From: Nemertoderma westbladi
Taxonomy: Eukaryota > Xenacoelomorpha > Nemertodermatida > Nemertodermatidae
NCBI GenBank assembly: GCA_032718475.1
Contig: JAUCBJ010007651.1
Span: 1-41,636, forward strand
Reading direction: 5' to 3'
Length of the DNA stretch: 41,636 nt
Shown here: one piece after another, positions 30,703-40,629 of the stretch
Position numbering within the stretch: the first letter of the stretch is position 1
How the letters are laid out: each line of letters starts with the position of its first letter
Notes under the pieces: model-generated
The model's input: the letters and a program-made list of their open reading frames with translations, nothing else
What the model was told of the DNA's origin: nothing
Databases searched by the model: none
Position numbers and translations under genes: made by a program

Positions 30703-31170
30703 TGATGGGTGTATAAGTATTTTCATTTGTGTTGGAAATCTTTCCGCAGCGAAGCTGTTGTTTTGACGACACCCATTGTACCACCAACCACTGCCATGTG
30801 ACTCTGCGCAATTAGTGTTACCATGACGCCCATTATAACGATCCCTTGTCATAAAGGGTTTATTATTAAGAGTCCCTAGACCTCCAGGTGGGAGTCCTGA
30901 TGCAGTATAGCCAGATATCTGCAACCCATATTTGGTTGAAGCTGATTCCACCAGAAAATGCTGGTATTCAAAGTTGTAAACACTACCATTATTCCACATA
31001 TTGATTCTCAACTGGACTCCCCCCTTAGTGAGATTGTGAATATTATTTAAACCTAACCAGAAATCGTAGTTGATATTGCCGAACCCTTTAACATAATCAT
31101 TCCAGGACCGATTGAAGTTTGATGAGCCATTCATCCTTTTGTAAATCACCATCCATTGATCATCAGATAT
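30703..31170 (-). CDS. Fibrinogen-related domain exon 2
   Basis: A minus-strand exon bounded by a TCAAAG acceptor at about 31171 and a GTAAGT donor at 30702-30697. It is 468 nt, phase 0 at both ends. It encodes QWMVIYKRMNGSSNFNRSW, FWLGLNNIHNLTKG, ISGYTASGLPPGGLG, DRYNGRHGN, NCAESHGSGWWYNGC and MKILIHPS. It is clearly paralogous to the exon at 29291-29821, ends at the same codon, and has the same shortened C-terminus. The calcium-site cluster DRDND of typical domains reads DRYNG here, so binding may be lost. The first two Cys are not in this exon and would have to come from an upstream exon. It may be a working gene part or a decaying duplicate. Confidence 0.65.
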
Positions 31171-31265
31171 CTTTGAATGAAATGAGAACAAATTAGAATG
31201 AAAGTTTGTGCCAGTACCCAAGAAGGGCAACCTAACTAACTCTCTGGGTCTTTTCGTAGTGAATC

Positions 31266-31402
31266 TCATTGAATTAGATTGATGCAAAGCTATAAGGTAC
31301 AGACAGGGCCGCGTCAGGGGGGATTTTGAGCATCCCCCCCCCCCCCCCCTCTCGGCGGGCCGGACTGTATCTCATAGCTTTCCATCAATCTAATTCAATG
31401 AT
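31266..31402. repeat. Inverted repeat around a poly(C) run
   Basis: 31266-31292 and 31376-31402 are inverted copies (27 bp, one mismatch), starting CATTGAATTAGATTGATG. The 83-bp loop contains GGGGGG and a run of about 18 C. Confidence 0.7.
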
Positions 31403-31514
31403 TTTCGTAACTTAGACTAGGTAAACCATCACCTTGTTACTTGGAACCCTTCATGGTGATCAAAATGATACAACTTCTTAATTATTCATTCCAGAATCTG
31501 TTGTGAAATTGAGT

Positions 31515-31660
31515 TGATTCTATCATCATCATCATCAAATTTATCAGTCTTTTGGTTGTCTGGTTTCTGGCTTCCTGTATATCAAGCTGACAGCTGACTC
31601 GGGTAGCCCTGTTGAGGTGAGGGCGCGAAGCAGGGAGAGGGTTTTCCCTTCCCTTCAATA
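31515..31660 (-). repeat. Possible LINE or SINE 3' end with a GAT triplet tail
   Basis: On the minus strand a GC-richer stretch ends in GATAAATTTGATGATGATG. This resembles the short-repeat tails of CR1/L2-like elements. No coding part is attached. Confidence 0.3.
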
Positions 31661-32224
31661 CTAATAAAACAATTTTTTGTCAAATGGGGTGGGGAGGGGG
31701 GTAAATGACAGTTATTTCACATAAAGGATGCCGGGATTTTCCACAATTATGTTGCCCCGGGCCCGCTTTTTCATCTCGACTGCCCTGAATACAGTAGCAT
31801 TCGATTGACTCGTATCAGTGATCCCATTGTGAAACTGTGGAGGCCACATTTTGTTCCACAAAGGTCTTGCGACCAAGAAGACTCATTCCGGATCTTAAAA
31901 GGGTATTTGAAGACTCTGGCTACACCGTCTACCAAATTGTAAATCAATTGCAAATGTGTCCAACTCTGATAACGGAAAACGGAAAGGTCAAACGGAATTT
32001 TCATTTTTTGTTGCAATATTTTTTATATAATTGAAATCTTTTATACACATTTAAAGAGACTGTCCGAAGTTGTCCGAAGACGTTTTAGGACGAGGAAGTG
32101 AAGTTTTTACTTACAGATAATTAATTACATATGGTTAAAGATAATTTTAACATTGAAAGCAGTTTTATTGAAACATAAATATACAGGTAATTTTTGTCGG
32201 GCATACCTTTCCAACTCAACAAAG
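31661..32224. other. Non-coding stretch
   Basis: A G-rich patch (GGGGTGGGGAGGGGGG, about 31686) and GGGATTTTCC (31733) are present. A 65-codon frame at 31837-32034 has no recognisable motif. Otherwise featureless. Confidence 0.3.
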
Positions 32225-32297
32225 ACGTGCAGGTGGGATCGAACTGGTGACATCCAGGTTTGAATTCGTCACTCTATCCATTCCGCTAGCGGCTCTG
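32225..32297 (-). repeat. tRNA-like sequence, probable SINE head
   Basis: On the minus strand TAGCGGAATGG (A box) and CAGTTCGATCCC (B box) are about 40 bp apart, as in tRNA-derived SINEs. The stems do not pair well enough for a working tRNA. It resembles the GGCCTAATGGATA D-arm type seen in arginine or valine tRNAs. Confidence 0.45.
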
Positions 32298-32782
32298 ATA
32301 AAAGGTAGACCTGGGTACTGCAATTCACGTGCAAGGTCTTCTAACCTGGAAGCCACTATAGTCCGATCCCACTTGGACATCATTGGCGAATTTACTAAGA
32401 TGTACCCAACGAAAAATATATTGTTAAAAAATATGAGATATTTTAGTGGCTGACATCAATGCATCATATAATTGTTGCGCTGATAAAATTAGTATAAAAT
32501 TAGGTTCTGGTACTGGTATCGAATTGATTCTGTGACTATATCTATTGTAAAAATACCTTGGCAATATAATCATCGAGATTGAAGGTGAAATCCGAATTCT
32601 GCTGGTTGCTACTACTGCCGACAATAATAATTGCGGTCAGAACATGTAAATATTGTTTGTTAACAACTCTCATATTCTAAACGAAGAATATATTAATATT
32701 AAGGGGGGTGGGAGGGAGGGGGAGGGGGGGATAGCAATAGCCAAACCAAATATTTTAAAAATTGGTCCCAAAATGGCTCTGT
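32298..32782. other. Non-coding stretch with a G-rich tract
   Basis: 32703-32730 holds several runs of three to seven G, capable of forming a G-quadruplex. No ORF of interest. Confidence 0.35.
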
Positions 32783-33477
32783 AATGGCCAAAAGTGCCGC
32801 TTATTCACTCAATGACGCTGCCAAAGACAAGATTATGCACTGACTGGTCCTCACGACGAAAGCAATGTCCTGCCACGCAGAGGCGGCTTTGTACTAGTGC
32901 CTGGTTGGAGATGTGTGCATTGTACTTGACATAGTGAACCCGGCGTAGCATTCTTGTGAATGTGCCATCCAGAGATTTGGTGTCCTCAGCAGTTAGAGCC
33001 CAGCATGGACTCACATAGAGGAGTACTGGAACTACTGCTGCTCTAAATAATAGGAGCTTAAGGACCTATTCAAGGCTGCCCATGCCTTTCCATTACGTAT
33101 TCGAAGGTCCTCACCTGACTTCCGGATCCATGATACCAGGTAACAGAAGACGTCCACATTCTCAAGCATACCATCCTTTGAGCTTATGCTCATTCGGTTA
33201 GAGACTTGCTGAGGACTTTCAAAGTTAACTGTCAAAATTTTGACTGACACTAGAAGCAGCCTGTTCCAATGAGCTGAGGAGCCGTTGGGCTCCCTCTAGT
33301 GATTCGAGAGTACTCCTAAGTCATCAGCAAGGCCTAGATCAGTTAGGTACTTGGCAGGATTTCCTCGACTTCTGGAGCCAGTAGGTGGAGTTACCATAAC
33401 CCCATCATCAATATGATGATCTAAGGACATGCGTAGAACATAGTCAACCACAATTATGAACAAATAAAATAAACTTG
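32783..33477 (-). pseudogene. LINE reverse transcriptase end and C-terminal region, copy 1
   Basis: Read on the minus strand: LFIIVVDYVLRM, then LTDLGLADDLGVLS (catalytic A/DD palm motif), then VNFESPQQV, MLENVDVFCYLVSWI, DLRIRNGKAWAALNR, LTAEDTKSLDGTFTRMLR and SRLCVAGHCFRREDQ. This order is that of the palm, thumb and C-terminal part of a metazoan LINE ORF2. Several frameshifts and a deletion after AALNR break it. It is cut at 33477 by a short LTR-like sequence. Confidence 0.75.
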
Positions 33478-33579
33478 TGTTGCGAGGACAGCAACACCTG
33501 GTTGTTTATATAACTACCAAGACCGATCGCACCGATCTAAGCTTTCCTCTATAAAAAGCATTGAGTTTATCCCCCTACA
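33478..33579 (+). mobile_element. Short LTR-like sequence with possible primer-binding site
   Basis: TGTTGCGAGGACAGCAACA opens, itself an inverted repeat. A TATAAAAAG box lies at about 33560, and the sequence ends CCCCCTACA. It is followed by TTGGTGAGTGATCCC, which resembles the leader of Ty3/gypsy-like elements just after the LTR. Length about 102 bp. It starts exactly where the LINE at 32783-33477 is interrupted. Confidence 0.4.
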
Positions 33580-34477
33580 TTGGTGAGTGATCCCAGTAAA
33601 TGTTTATTTACATCGGTACAAAAAAGCGGGAAGTGCAATCGCTTTCCATAAGACTAAGTGTTTCTATGTCTAACATCTCAATAGTTTGTGCTACTTGTAT
33701 TTTTCATGCCGCACATATTGACACATATCCAAAAATTTCGTAATCAATAATGTACGATATATTTCAGCGTCATATTCATGATCAGTATCCCAAAAAGCCT
33801 ATATGGAAATAAAATAAATTGGTTTTGTGGTGATTTTTCAATATCATATTTGCACTTGTGTACTTGTTTTTTCGTACATTCAAAATTACAAAAAATTTTC
33901 ACGAATGTTATATTTTAGTTCTATAATTGTGATCAGCATCAAAAAAAAACTGATATATACTGCAAATAAATTTATTTTAGAGAGCCATAAAAAAGGTTTG
34001 AAAATTTAGCACGAAAAATACTGGAGATGGGTACCAGAAAGGGACCATAGCACGAAAACTAACATAGCCATGTAAATGGCGTTTTCGCTGTTGGATAGCC
34101 CATTCAATTTTAAGAAAAGTCATAAAAATTAGGTTTTCCTTACAAAGCTGACTCAAAGATACAGATGATTTACAAAAATATTTCTAAAATGACGCCCACC
34201 GCCACGGGGGATGCTGCCAGGGGAATGCTGCCATGATGCCGCCAGGGGAATGCTGCATCAGTAATATCATTACAACCATTCTAAATGCACTGAAAATATC
34301 TTCTGATTATGTTTGAGGGTGATTATTGTTATGAATTATAAATTTAACATTTACATTATTACAATGGCTACAGGGCATTTGCCAATCCATTTCAATAGCG
34401 TCATTTTTAAAAAGAAGGATAAAAAAAAGAGAATAAAGGAAAATACTTCCCTTGTTTAATGATTTCGCCACTATAAT
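33580..34477. repeat. AT-rich stretch with two diverged repeats of about 158 bp
   Basis: TACTTGTATTTTTC (33691) and TACTTGTTTTTTCG (33849) open two similar stretches, each with AAAATT, TATATTT, GATCAG and AAATAAA...TTATTTTA-like parts. GAAAAATACAAGTA is also the complement of the core of the piggyBac-like tandem unit, so this may be a diverged relative in reverse. At 34205-34252 GGGGAATGCTGCCA-like units recur. Confidence 0.4.
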
Positions 34478-34630
34478 AAACAAACAAACAAACAAACAAA
34501 CAAACAAACAAACAATGCCGCCCCGCCTAGAGATGAACCCGGGCATGTATGCGGTATGCGTTGGAAGCCCAAGAATAATGTCATCATTAGACAAAGCAGT
34601 TGCTTTGGTCTCGTGGAAAATGCTAAATAG
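34478..34630 (-). repeat. SINE-like repeat with a TTTG tail
   Basis: On the minus strand a stretch with GCCCGGGTTCATCTCTAGG, like a degenerate Pol III B box, is followed by GGCGGGGCGGCA and then nine TTTG units (plus strand CAAA, 34479-34515). Short-unit tails after a tRNA-like body are typical of SINEs. The A box is not convincing. Confidence 0.35.
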
Positions 34631-35245
34631 TTAATCAAATAAACAAACCTTGCAATGTTTAAAGACTTCAACCATCCGACAAAAATGATGATTCCTCTAA
34701 AATATTTGGCAGCAGCGGAAATATACCGATAAAAGTTTCCGAAATCAAAGGTTGAGATAAAATGTGTTATTATGAAAACAGGTTTTACAATTATTATTTT
34801 TCCAATTTTTTTTATTTATGATTTTACGGATACACTCACAGTTAATATCATCAATTTAATGACATCAAATTTAATTACAATAAATGTTAATAACATCAAA
34901 TTTGCAATGCTAAATCACCATATATTTATAGCATTCGGTTTTTATTTTTATATGTATTCGTATTTATATGTATGAAAATTTACAATAGTGGAGGAAACTT
35001 AATAAACATAAATTATTAAAAGCTGCTGCTATTACAAAGCAAAAATATTGCCGCCAGCTGCTCTCTACTAGTAAAATAACTAACTATTATGATACGGCAC
35101 CGTAAATAAATACTGTATATCTTTGCCTCGGTGACCTCTAAGGATGCAGCCGCGCGGGCAATATCAGATTTGATCAAGCAAAAGCAAAAGCGGCCTTCTG
35201 CCAAAAGTGACAGCATAGATACATCATGTCATCCGCATTATCAAT
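34631..35245. other. AT-rich stretch, no recognised features
   Basis: Contains short frames without motifs and several TTAATATCATCAATTTAA-like repeats (34843-34905). Nothing supports a gene. Confidence 0.35.
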
Positions 35246-35249
35246 GCCA

Positions 35250-35822
35250 GTAGTGTGTTTTTAATGATGGTCTCGGCATCGTGCTTATTCCACCCATGAG
35301 GCCGCCGATGTACAAGATCATGCGTAGGGAGATCCTCACAGGGAAAAGCAAAGTCCTGCAAAGCGGAGTCGGCTCCTTTCAAGTGTATGCTTTGGGATAC
35401 TAATTAAAGACCTCCAATGTTATATAGAGTCTGATGTGTTCATTGTACTGTACTTGACACAGTGGACCCGCCGTAGTAATTTAGTAGTTTGAGTGCATTC
35501 AATACATTTGGTGACCTAGATAGTGGAGGCCAGAAACTCCCATATTCAGTAGGAGTGGTACTTGTTATACTGCGCTGCCATATATATAATCAAACCTTGA
35601 GATTCTGTTTCATCCTATGGGACTTCCAAACCCTGGATAGACTTTCCAATGCCTTCCGCTGACGTACCCATCTGGATCCATTATCAATTTATTCATTGAT
35701 CAAATTATTGTTTAAAGTAGCAGAAGTCATTAGCTCAAAAATCCTTGGAGTTACTGCAATATCTAGAATTGTAAGGTAAGCCAGGCCTACTGACTTGGCT
35801 GGATTTCCTCGAATCCTGGCAG
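35250..35822 (-). pseudogene. LINE C-terminal region, copy 2 (minus)
   Basis: Minus-strand frames include RIRGNPAKS, LESLSRVWKSHR and YNIGG, with an SRLRF-like block near 35370. They match the copies at 32783-33477 and 35858-36545, with many stops. It lies head to head with the plus-strand copy, separated by about 35 bp that include a run of 11 G. Confidence 0.6.
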
Positions 35823-35857
35823 ACTGGGGGGGGGGATTTTGACTGAATAAATTCGTA

Positions 35858-36545
35858 AGCATAGGCTCAAAGGATGGTATGCTCGAGCATGTGGATGACT
35901 TCTGTTACCTGGGATCATGGATCCGGATATCGGGTGAGGACCTTCGAATACGTAAGGGAAAGGCATGGGCAGCCTTGAATAGGCTTTCCAGGATTTGGAA
36001 GTCACATAGAATTACTCGAAAACTTAAGGTCCGATTATTTAGAGCAGCAGTAGTTCCAGTACAGGACTCCTCTATGGGAGCCCATGCTGGGTTCTAACTG
36101 CTGAGGACACCAAATCTCTGGATGCACATTCACAAGAATGCGACGCCGGGTTCACTGTGTCAAGTACAATGCACACATTTCCAATCAGACACTATATAAC
36201 ATTGGAGGTGTCTCATTGGTTCCCCCAAGCTTGACACTTGAACAAAGCCGCCTCCGCTTTGCAGGACATTGCTTTCGCTTTGAGGACCAGCCAGTGCATA
36301 ATCTTGTGCTTCTTTGGCACCTCATGGAGTGAATAAGCATGGTGGACAGCCCATGACTTTCTTGAGACGCATCTTAAAGGTCACTGGCCTTGAAGATGCG
36401 GATGATCTACAGTAGCAGATGTCATGGGTGATAGGGAGCTGTGGCGGCCAATTTTGTCGACAAGCCGGCACAGGATTCTTGAAAATGCAGCTTCAATGCA
36501 GCATGCCGATCCTAGTAGTAGTAGTACACCCCCTAGTAGGGGAAA
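35858..36545 (+). pseudogene. LINE C-terminal region, copy 3 (plus)
   Basis: The frame from about 35870 encodes MLEHVDDFCYLGSWIRISG, DLRIRKGKAWAALNRLSRIW and KSHRITRKLKVRLFRAAVV. After a frameshift come KYNAHISNQTLYNIGG and QSRLRFAGHCFRFEDQPVH, and after more frameshifts LKVTGLEDADDLQ and MSWVIGSCGG. This is the usual C-terminal order of such LINEs, YLGSWI to the RLRFAGH block. The 3' end near 36515-36525 has TAGTAGTAGTAG, a likely tail. It is better preserved than copy 2. Confidence 0.75.
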
Positions 36546-37282
36546 TTCGACGCAAATAACAGCTGATTACTCTCAATAATAAAACTGTAACCTGTTCTAT
36601 TGACTTTCTTTAAGGGGAGATGGTATCTCAGGCTAGCCCCATACATTTGACTATTAGCACATATTGACTATTAGAATGGTTCTACAAGAACCGTACAAGA
36701 ACTGTAACCTGCTTCTTTCCCTCAACTGGTTTAAAATTTTAAAATAATTTAAAATATTTTAAAAAGAAGATTTAAAATCGGATTTTAAAATACCCAACTT
36801 ACAAACCACATTTGATGACGGATATTTTCCATTTCTCATTTCCGAAATATCGGTAACATCAATAAAATGATATTTGTCGAGGGAAGTGCGTGGGCGTAGA
36901 GACGGAAACGCGAATGGAAGTGCTGAGTGCGAGTACAAACTAGCAGGAAATATAATAAATAAAACGGAATAAAGGATAGTTATTTAAAAGAAAATAATGT
37001 GAACCGAAATCTATACCCTTTCTTCCTTGTTTACAACTTTTTATTGTGTGGAATTCTGCCTGAGTGTATTTTATTTTGTTTCGCACGTGTAGGCTGGAGC
37101 AGAGTAAGATAGAAAGGTAGAAGAAGAGTAAAAAGAAGAGATAGAAAGAAGAGTAAGATTGAAATATTTCAAACAAGTGCGTGCAAAACTCACTACATGA
37201 ATGCTTAGTCCTAAATCATCCGACTCTCCAAACATGTACAGGTTGTTAGACATCATCTAACGAATCTTCAATCGAATCTCTC
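36546..37282. other. Non-coding stretch
   Basis: AT-rich. TTTTAAAAT repeats (36728-36790) and an AGAAGAGTAAAAAGAAGAG purine tract (37120-37160) are present. No gene seen. Confidence 0.35.
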
Positions 37283-37548
37283 TAGTGTTTAAACGGGATT
37301 CCGATCCCGAAAAACAGTAAATCCCGGCAAAATTTGCAACCCCGGTCAAGATCCCGATTTTTTTGTACCGGGATCCCGAACTATAATAATATATAGTTAT
37401 GTAAATTTGTTGAATATCTGACAAATAGTTCCAACGAACCGGAATGTTTTGATTATATGTAATTACTATGTCAGTAAACCATCCAGCACTCAATTGCAAA
37501 ATAATTTTAATATAATTTCATTTCACTAATATTTTAGACGTGTAAGAT

Positions 37549-38845
37549 GGAACTAGGACAATTAATTGCCCACCGAGGTCAATTGCACCCCGAGGACAGT
37601 TTCCCCCCGGACAATTACCCCCTGAGGACAAATGCCTCCCGGACAATTGCCCGCCGGACTATTGCCCCCCGGACTATTGCCCCCGGACAATGTATTGTCC
37701 CCCGATATTTTTTTAATGAATATATTTAAAATCTTGAAGACCTTTGAATGTTTTCGTATAGTTTTATGAAATTAAAGTAATATTACCCTTGATCAACATT
37801 TCTAAACTTAAAATTATTTTGCTTTTTTCGAAAAATCGAAGATTTTTTTCTAGAACATTTTGATTTGATCACCATTTCTAAACTTTAAATTTTCATGTGT
37901 TTTTCAAAATATGCACGATTTTTTTTCTAGAACCATTTGATTGTCTTTATGATGCTATAGCTCTTTTATAACGTAATTTAATGACCAGTCCGTAAACTAC
38001 AGTATGTATTATTATTGTAATGAAATATTTCAGTTGGAAAATATGTAAATTATTGAGCACATAAATAAGCAAACATGGATGTTTTATTAAATATAAAACG
38101 GAGTTAGCTATATAAAATTATTGTTTAATATAGCAAATCTAAATTGCTAGTCAAATTGGAACACACATAGGCCCATGCTCCACTGGCAACACATGGGTCG
38201 TATGTCATAAGTCGTCCGTATGTTAAAAGTATAGCTCCCGTTCTCCACTGGTAAGTCATAAGTCTTGTCTTATAAGATGCGTCTCACATTTTTTCCCGGT
38301 ACAATATTTTCTGGCTTGCTGCTACCCAAAGTATCCAATCTGAGGCCTCTTGCCAGAAAGAACCCATGGGTCTTATGTCAAAGATGGAACAGGAACATGG
38401 GACATAATCACTTTCGACTCTGGGTCGTAACAAATGACTTATGACATACCAGTAGTGATGCTCCCATTGAAACCAATGTGTTCCATAATTTATTTCGACA
38501 AATGAAATACGACTTATGACATACGACATACGACTTACCAGTGGAGCACGGGCCTTATTCATTTTGCAATTATCCTTGTGGCCAATTATTGTTTGGTGGA
38601 TAAGTGTAATTGGGGGCAATTGTCCAGGGGAAATAGTCCGGGGGTCAATTGTTTGGGGGCAATTGTCCGGGTGGCAATTGTCCGGGGGGCAATTGTCCGG
38701 GGGGCAATTGTCCGGGGGGCAATTGTCCGGGGTCAATTGTCCGGGGTGCAATATTCGGGGGGGGGGGGTGGGGGAATTATCCGGGGGGGGGGGCAATTAT
38801 CCGGGGGTCAATTGTCCTCGGGGGCAGGACAATTGTCCGGTTACG
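37549..38845. mobile_element. Foldback-like element with tandem-repeat arms
   Basis: Both arms are built of a 15-bp minisatellite, GGACAATTGCCCCCC, in opposite orientation (37556-37705 and 38600-38840). A 9-bp direct repeat GTGTAAGAT flanks the whole (37540-37548 and 38846-38854). Long inverted arms made of short tandem repeats with 9-bp duplications are the hallmark of Foldback elements; Mutator-like elements also give 9 bp. No coding capacity. Confidence 0.65.
38170..38554. mobile_element. Inner inverted-repeat element, 385 bp
   Basis: GGCCCATGCTCCACTGG on the left pairs with its inverted copy on the right (one G/A difference). Subterminal GTCGTATGTCATAAGTCGT motifs repeat on both sides. 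It lies in the loop of the foldback-like element. Target duplications are not clear. Confidence 0.6.
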
Positions 38846-39011
38846 GTGTAAGATAAAGTGAGGGTTACCCAAAACCCGCCACATATACTATTAACTTTAA
38901 TTAATTTTAAGGCAAATTTACAATCCCGATCCCAAAAAACGGGATCCCGAGAGTGATAATCCCGGTCCCGATCAAGGAAATCCAGATAAGTCTGATCCCG
39001 TTTAAACACTA

Positions 39012-39713
39012 ATGTATACAATAATGGTTCCACAAGATTTATCTCTACAACAAACATACATGTTTGTTGTACATACACATACCTGTGTCCCTCCCTCAGC
39101 GTGACACACTTACTACTTTCCCCTTCATTGTTCGTAATAATGTAAGTAATATATATGAGTTGAATACAACCTGTCAGTCAACCTGTAAACTTGGATTCCC
39201 CATGCTTGTCAGTGTGTTCAGTGGTGGGCAGGGCATGCAGATGACTAGATGGATTCGTAGATCAGCTTGAGACCTCAGAAGACTATACGAAATGGCGAGG
39301 AATTTTCATTGATTAAGCTACCAAGGGAATGGAAATCACATGGAATCCAACCTTACCTGTAGGTAAGTTTATTCTGGGCAGCAGTAGAATTTGTGGTGTT
39401 ATGACAGTCCCAGTTGGGCTCATACTGCAGCACCCGAGATGGTACACACACAAGCATGATGCGCAGGACTCAAGGTATAAAATACAATGCTCTGCTCATC
39501 TCATATAAACGAGTCATTGTACAACTCGGTAGGTGACAAAGAATTTCCAAAACCCAGTGGCACCCTGCATGCACTACAATGAGATTTGAAGCTATTGCTA
39601 TCATAGAATTAATCAGCAAGTGCGTTATCTTGCTCTATTGCAGCCCGATCACAGGAGGAAACGTGGTGGTCACTGACCATCACTGGTCAGCCATCGATAT
39701 TCCTAAACACCTG
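39012..39713. other. Non-coding stretch before the BEL relic
   Basis: No recognisable ORF. The BEL reverse transcriptase frame ends abruptly at 39714, so the junction here is a truncation point of that element. Confidence 0.35.
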
Positions 39714-40318
39714 CTAAAAGACACTGTTCTTGCGGTTCCATACGATCCCTAGTGCCTTCTGCTGCGATTCTACTCTCTTGTCTGCCATGATTTGTTCCTT
39801 TACCGTCATAGGTTTATCTAGTTTTACCTCCGGTTGTTTATCCTCTATGGCTTCCATGAATTCTTTAGAGTTAGACTGGAATTTCGTCAAGTTAAATCCT
39901 GACTTCTTCAGGATGTCGCGAACTTCGCGCCCTGTGTCGAGGATCTCCTTAACTGAGTTTCCAGAATCCATTCCATCATCCACATAGAAACCGTGTCAAA
40001 TCATATCGGTCGCCTTCTCACTGTACTCCCACTCTTTGCCCTCCACCGTGTCTCTTATGGATGTAGTCGTGGTAAATGAGGACGACATGGCCCCCATATT
40101 CTGCACTACCATCTTGTACATTGGTATCTCCAACGGTTCTACCACAAGAAGCGCTGGCTATCGCTATCCTCCTCAGTCACCCGCACTTGGTTAAACATGC
40201 CCTCTATATCGCACGTGAAGGCGTGTTTTCCACTTCTAAATTTTAACAGAACTTCTATGCACGAGTTGTAGATATTGGGGCCTTCCAGTAGGTAATCGTA
40301 TTTCAATTTCACACCACC
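39714..40318 (-). pseudogene. BEL/Pao reverse transcriptase, truncated
   Basis: On the minus strand YDYLLEGPNIYNSC and FTCDIEGMFNQVRV (first catalytic Asp block, typical of BEL/Pao) lie at 40180-40310. After frameshifts, VDDGMDSGNS (the YVDD-type catalytic block) and ILKKSGFNLTKFQSNS follow at 39860-39990, then ALGIVWNRKN at 39720-39750. The fingers are incomplete: the protease reading runs directly into YDYLLEG at about 40315, so a deletion has removed what lies between. RNase H and integrase are missing because the element stops at 39714. Confidence 0.85.
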
Positions 40319-40589
40319 CAGTCCTCATCTTCATGACCTCATCTTTGCTCGAGATTGTGGTCACCGCCATTTTACTTGGCCTAGTTTGTATTCCTATCTT
40401 TTTCGCCACCCATCTCTCCGCTAGCGTGAATGCTGCTCCATTATCGACCATCATTAGTGTCGTAACAGATAGCCCGTTCTCTCCTATTATTCTCACTGGT
40501 ACTACTCCGAGTAGTACCATCCCCTGTCCTCCTTGCTCCCATGGTGCTTGTTGCCATCGTCTGGCCTCCAGTTCCATCAGTTTCGGCAT
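40319..40589 (-). pseudogene. BEL/Pao aspartic protease region
   Basis: The frame contains GMVLLGVVPVRI and then TLMMVDNGAAFTLAERWVAK, which aligns in position with the D-S/T-G active-site loop of BEL/Pao proteases (usually LLDSGS). Here the loop reads Asp-Asn-Gly, an unusual form. It lies between the zinc-knuckle region and the reverse transcriptase, the normal order. Confidence 0.65.
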
Positions 40590-40629
40590 ATTTGATCAGT
40601 GGTTCTTGACATTCATCCTTTCTGTGTCC

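Larger units (their letters stand above)
37283..39011. mobile_element. Outer inverted-repeat element, 1.73 kb
   Basis: The ends are perfect inverted copies, TAGTGTTTAAACGGGAT on the left and its complement on the right. Subterminal parts (37298-37380 and 38925-38990) are full of GGGATCCCGA palindromes on both sides. The TAGTG terminus would fit hAT, but no 8-bp duplication is seen. A TA dinucleotide duplication is the other possibility (TA, then GTGTTTAAAC). No transposase. Two further elements are nested inside. Confidence 0.7.

Noticed and set aside
31837-32034. Plus-strand ORF of 65 codons
   Set aside because: No family resemblance, no splice or promoter support.
34307-34671. Minus-strand ORFs with FVCLFVCLF repeats
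   Set aside because: Translation of the CAAA/TTTG tetranucleotide tail of a SINE-like repeat.
38640-38760. Regular short repeats that might suggest a CRISPR array
   Set aside because: The units abut directly with no unique spacers, and the array has an inverted partner at 37556-37705, so it is a minisatellite arm of a transposon in a eukaryotic genome.
37283-39011. CACTA (EnSpm) element
   Set aside because: Ends read TAGTG inward from the left and CACTA at the right, the reverse of CACTA transposon termini, and no 3-bp duplication is seen.
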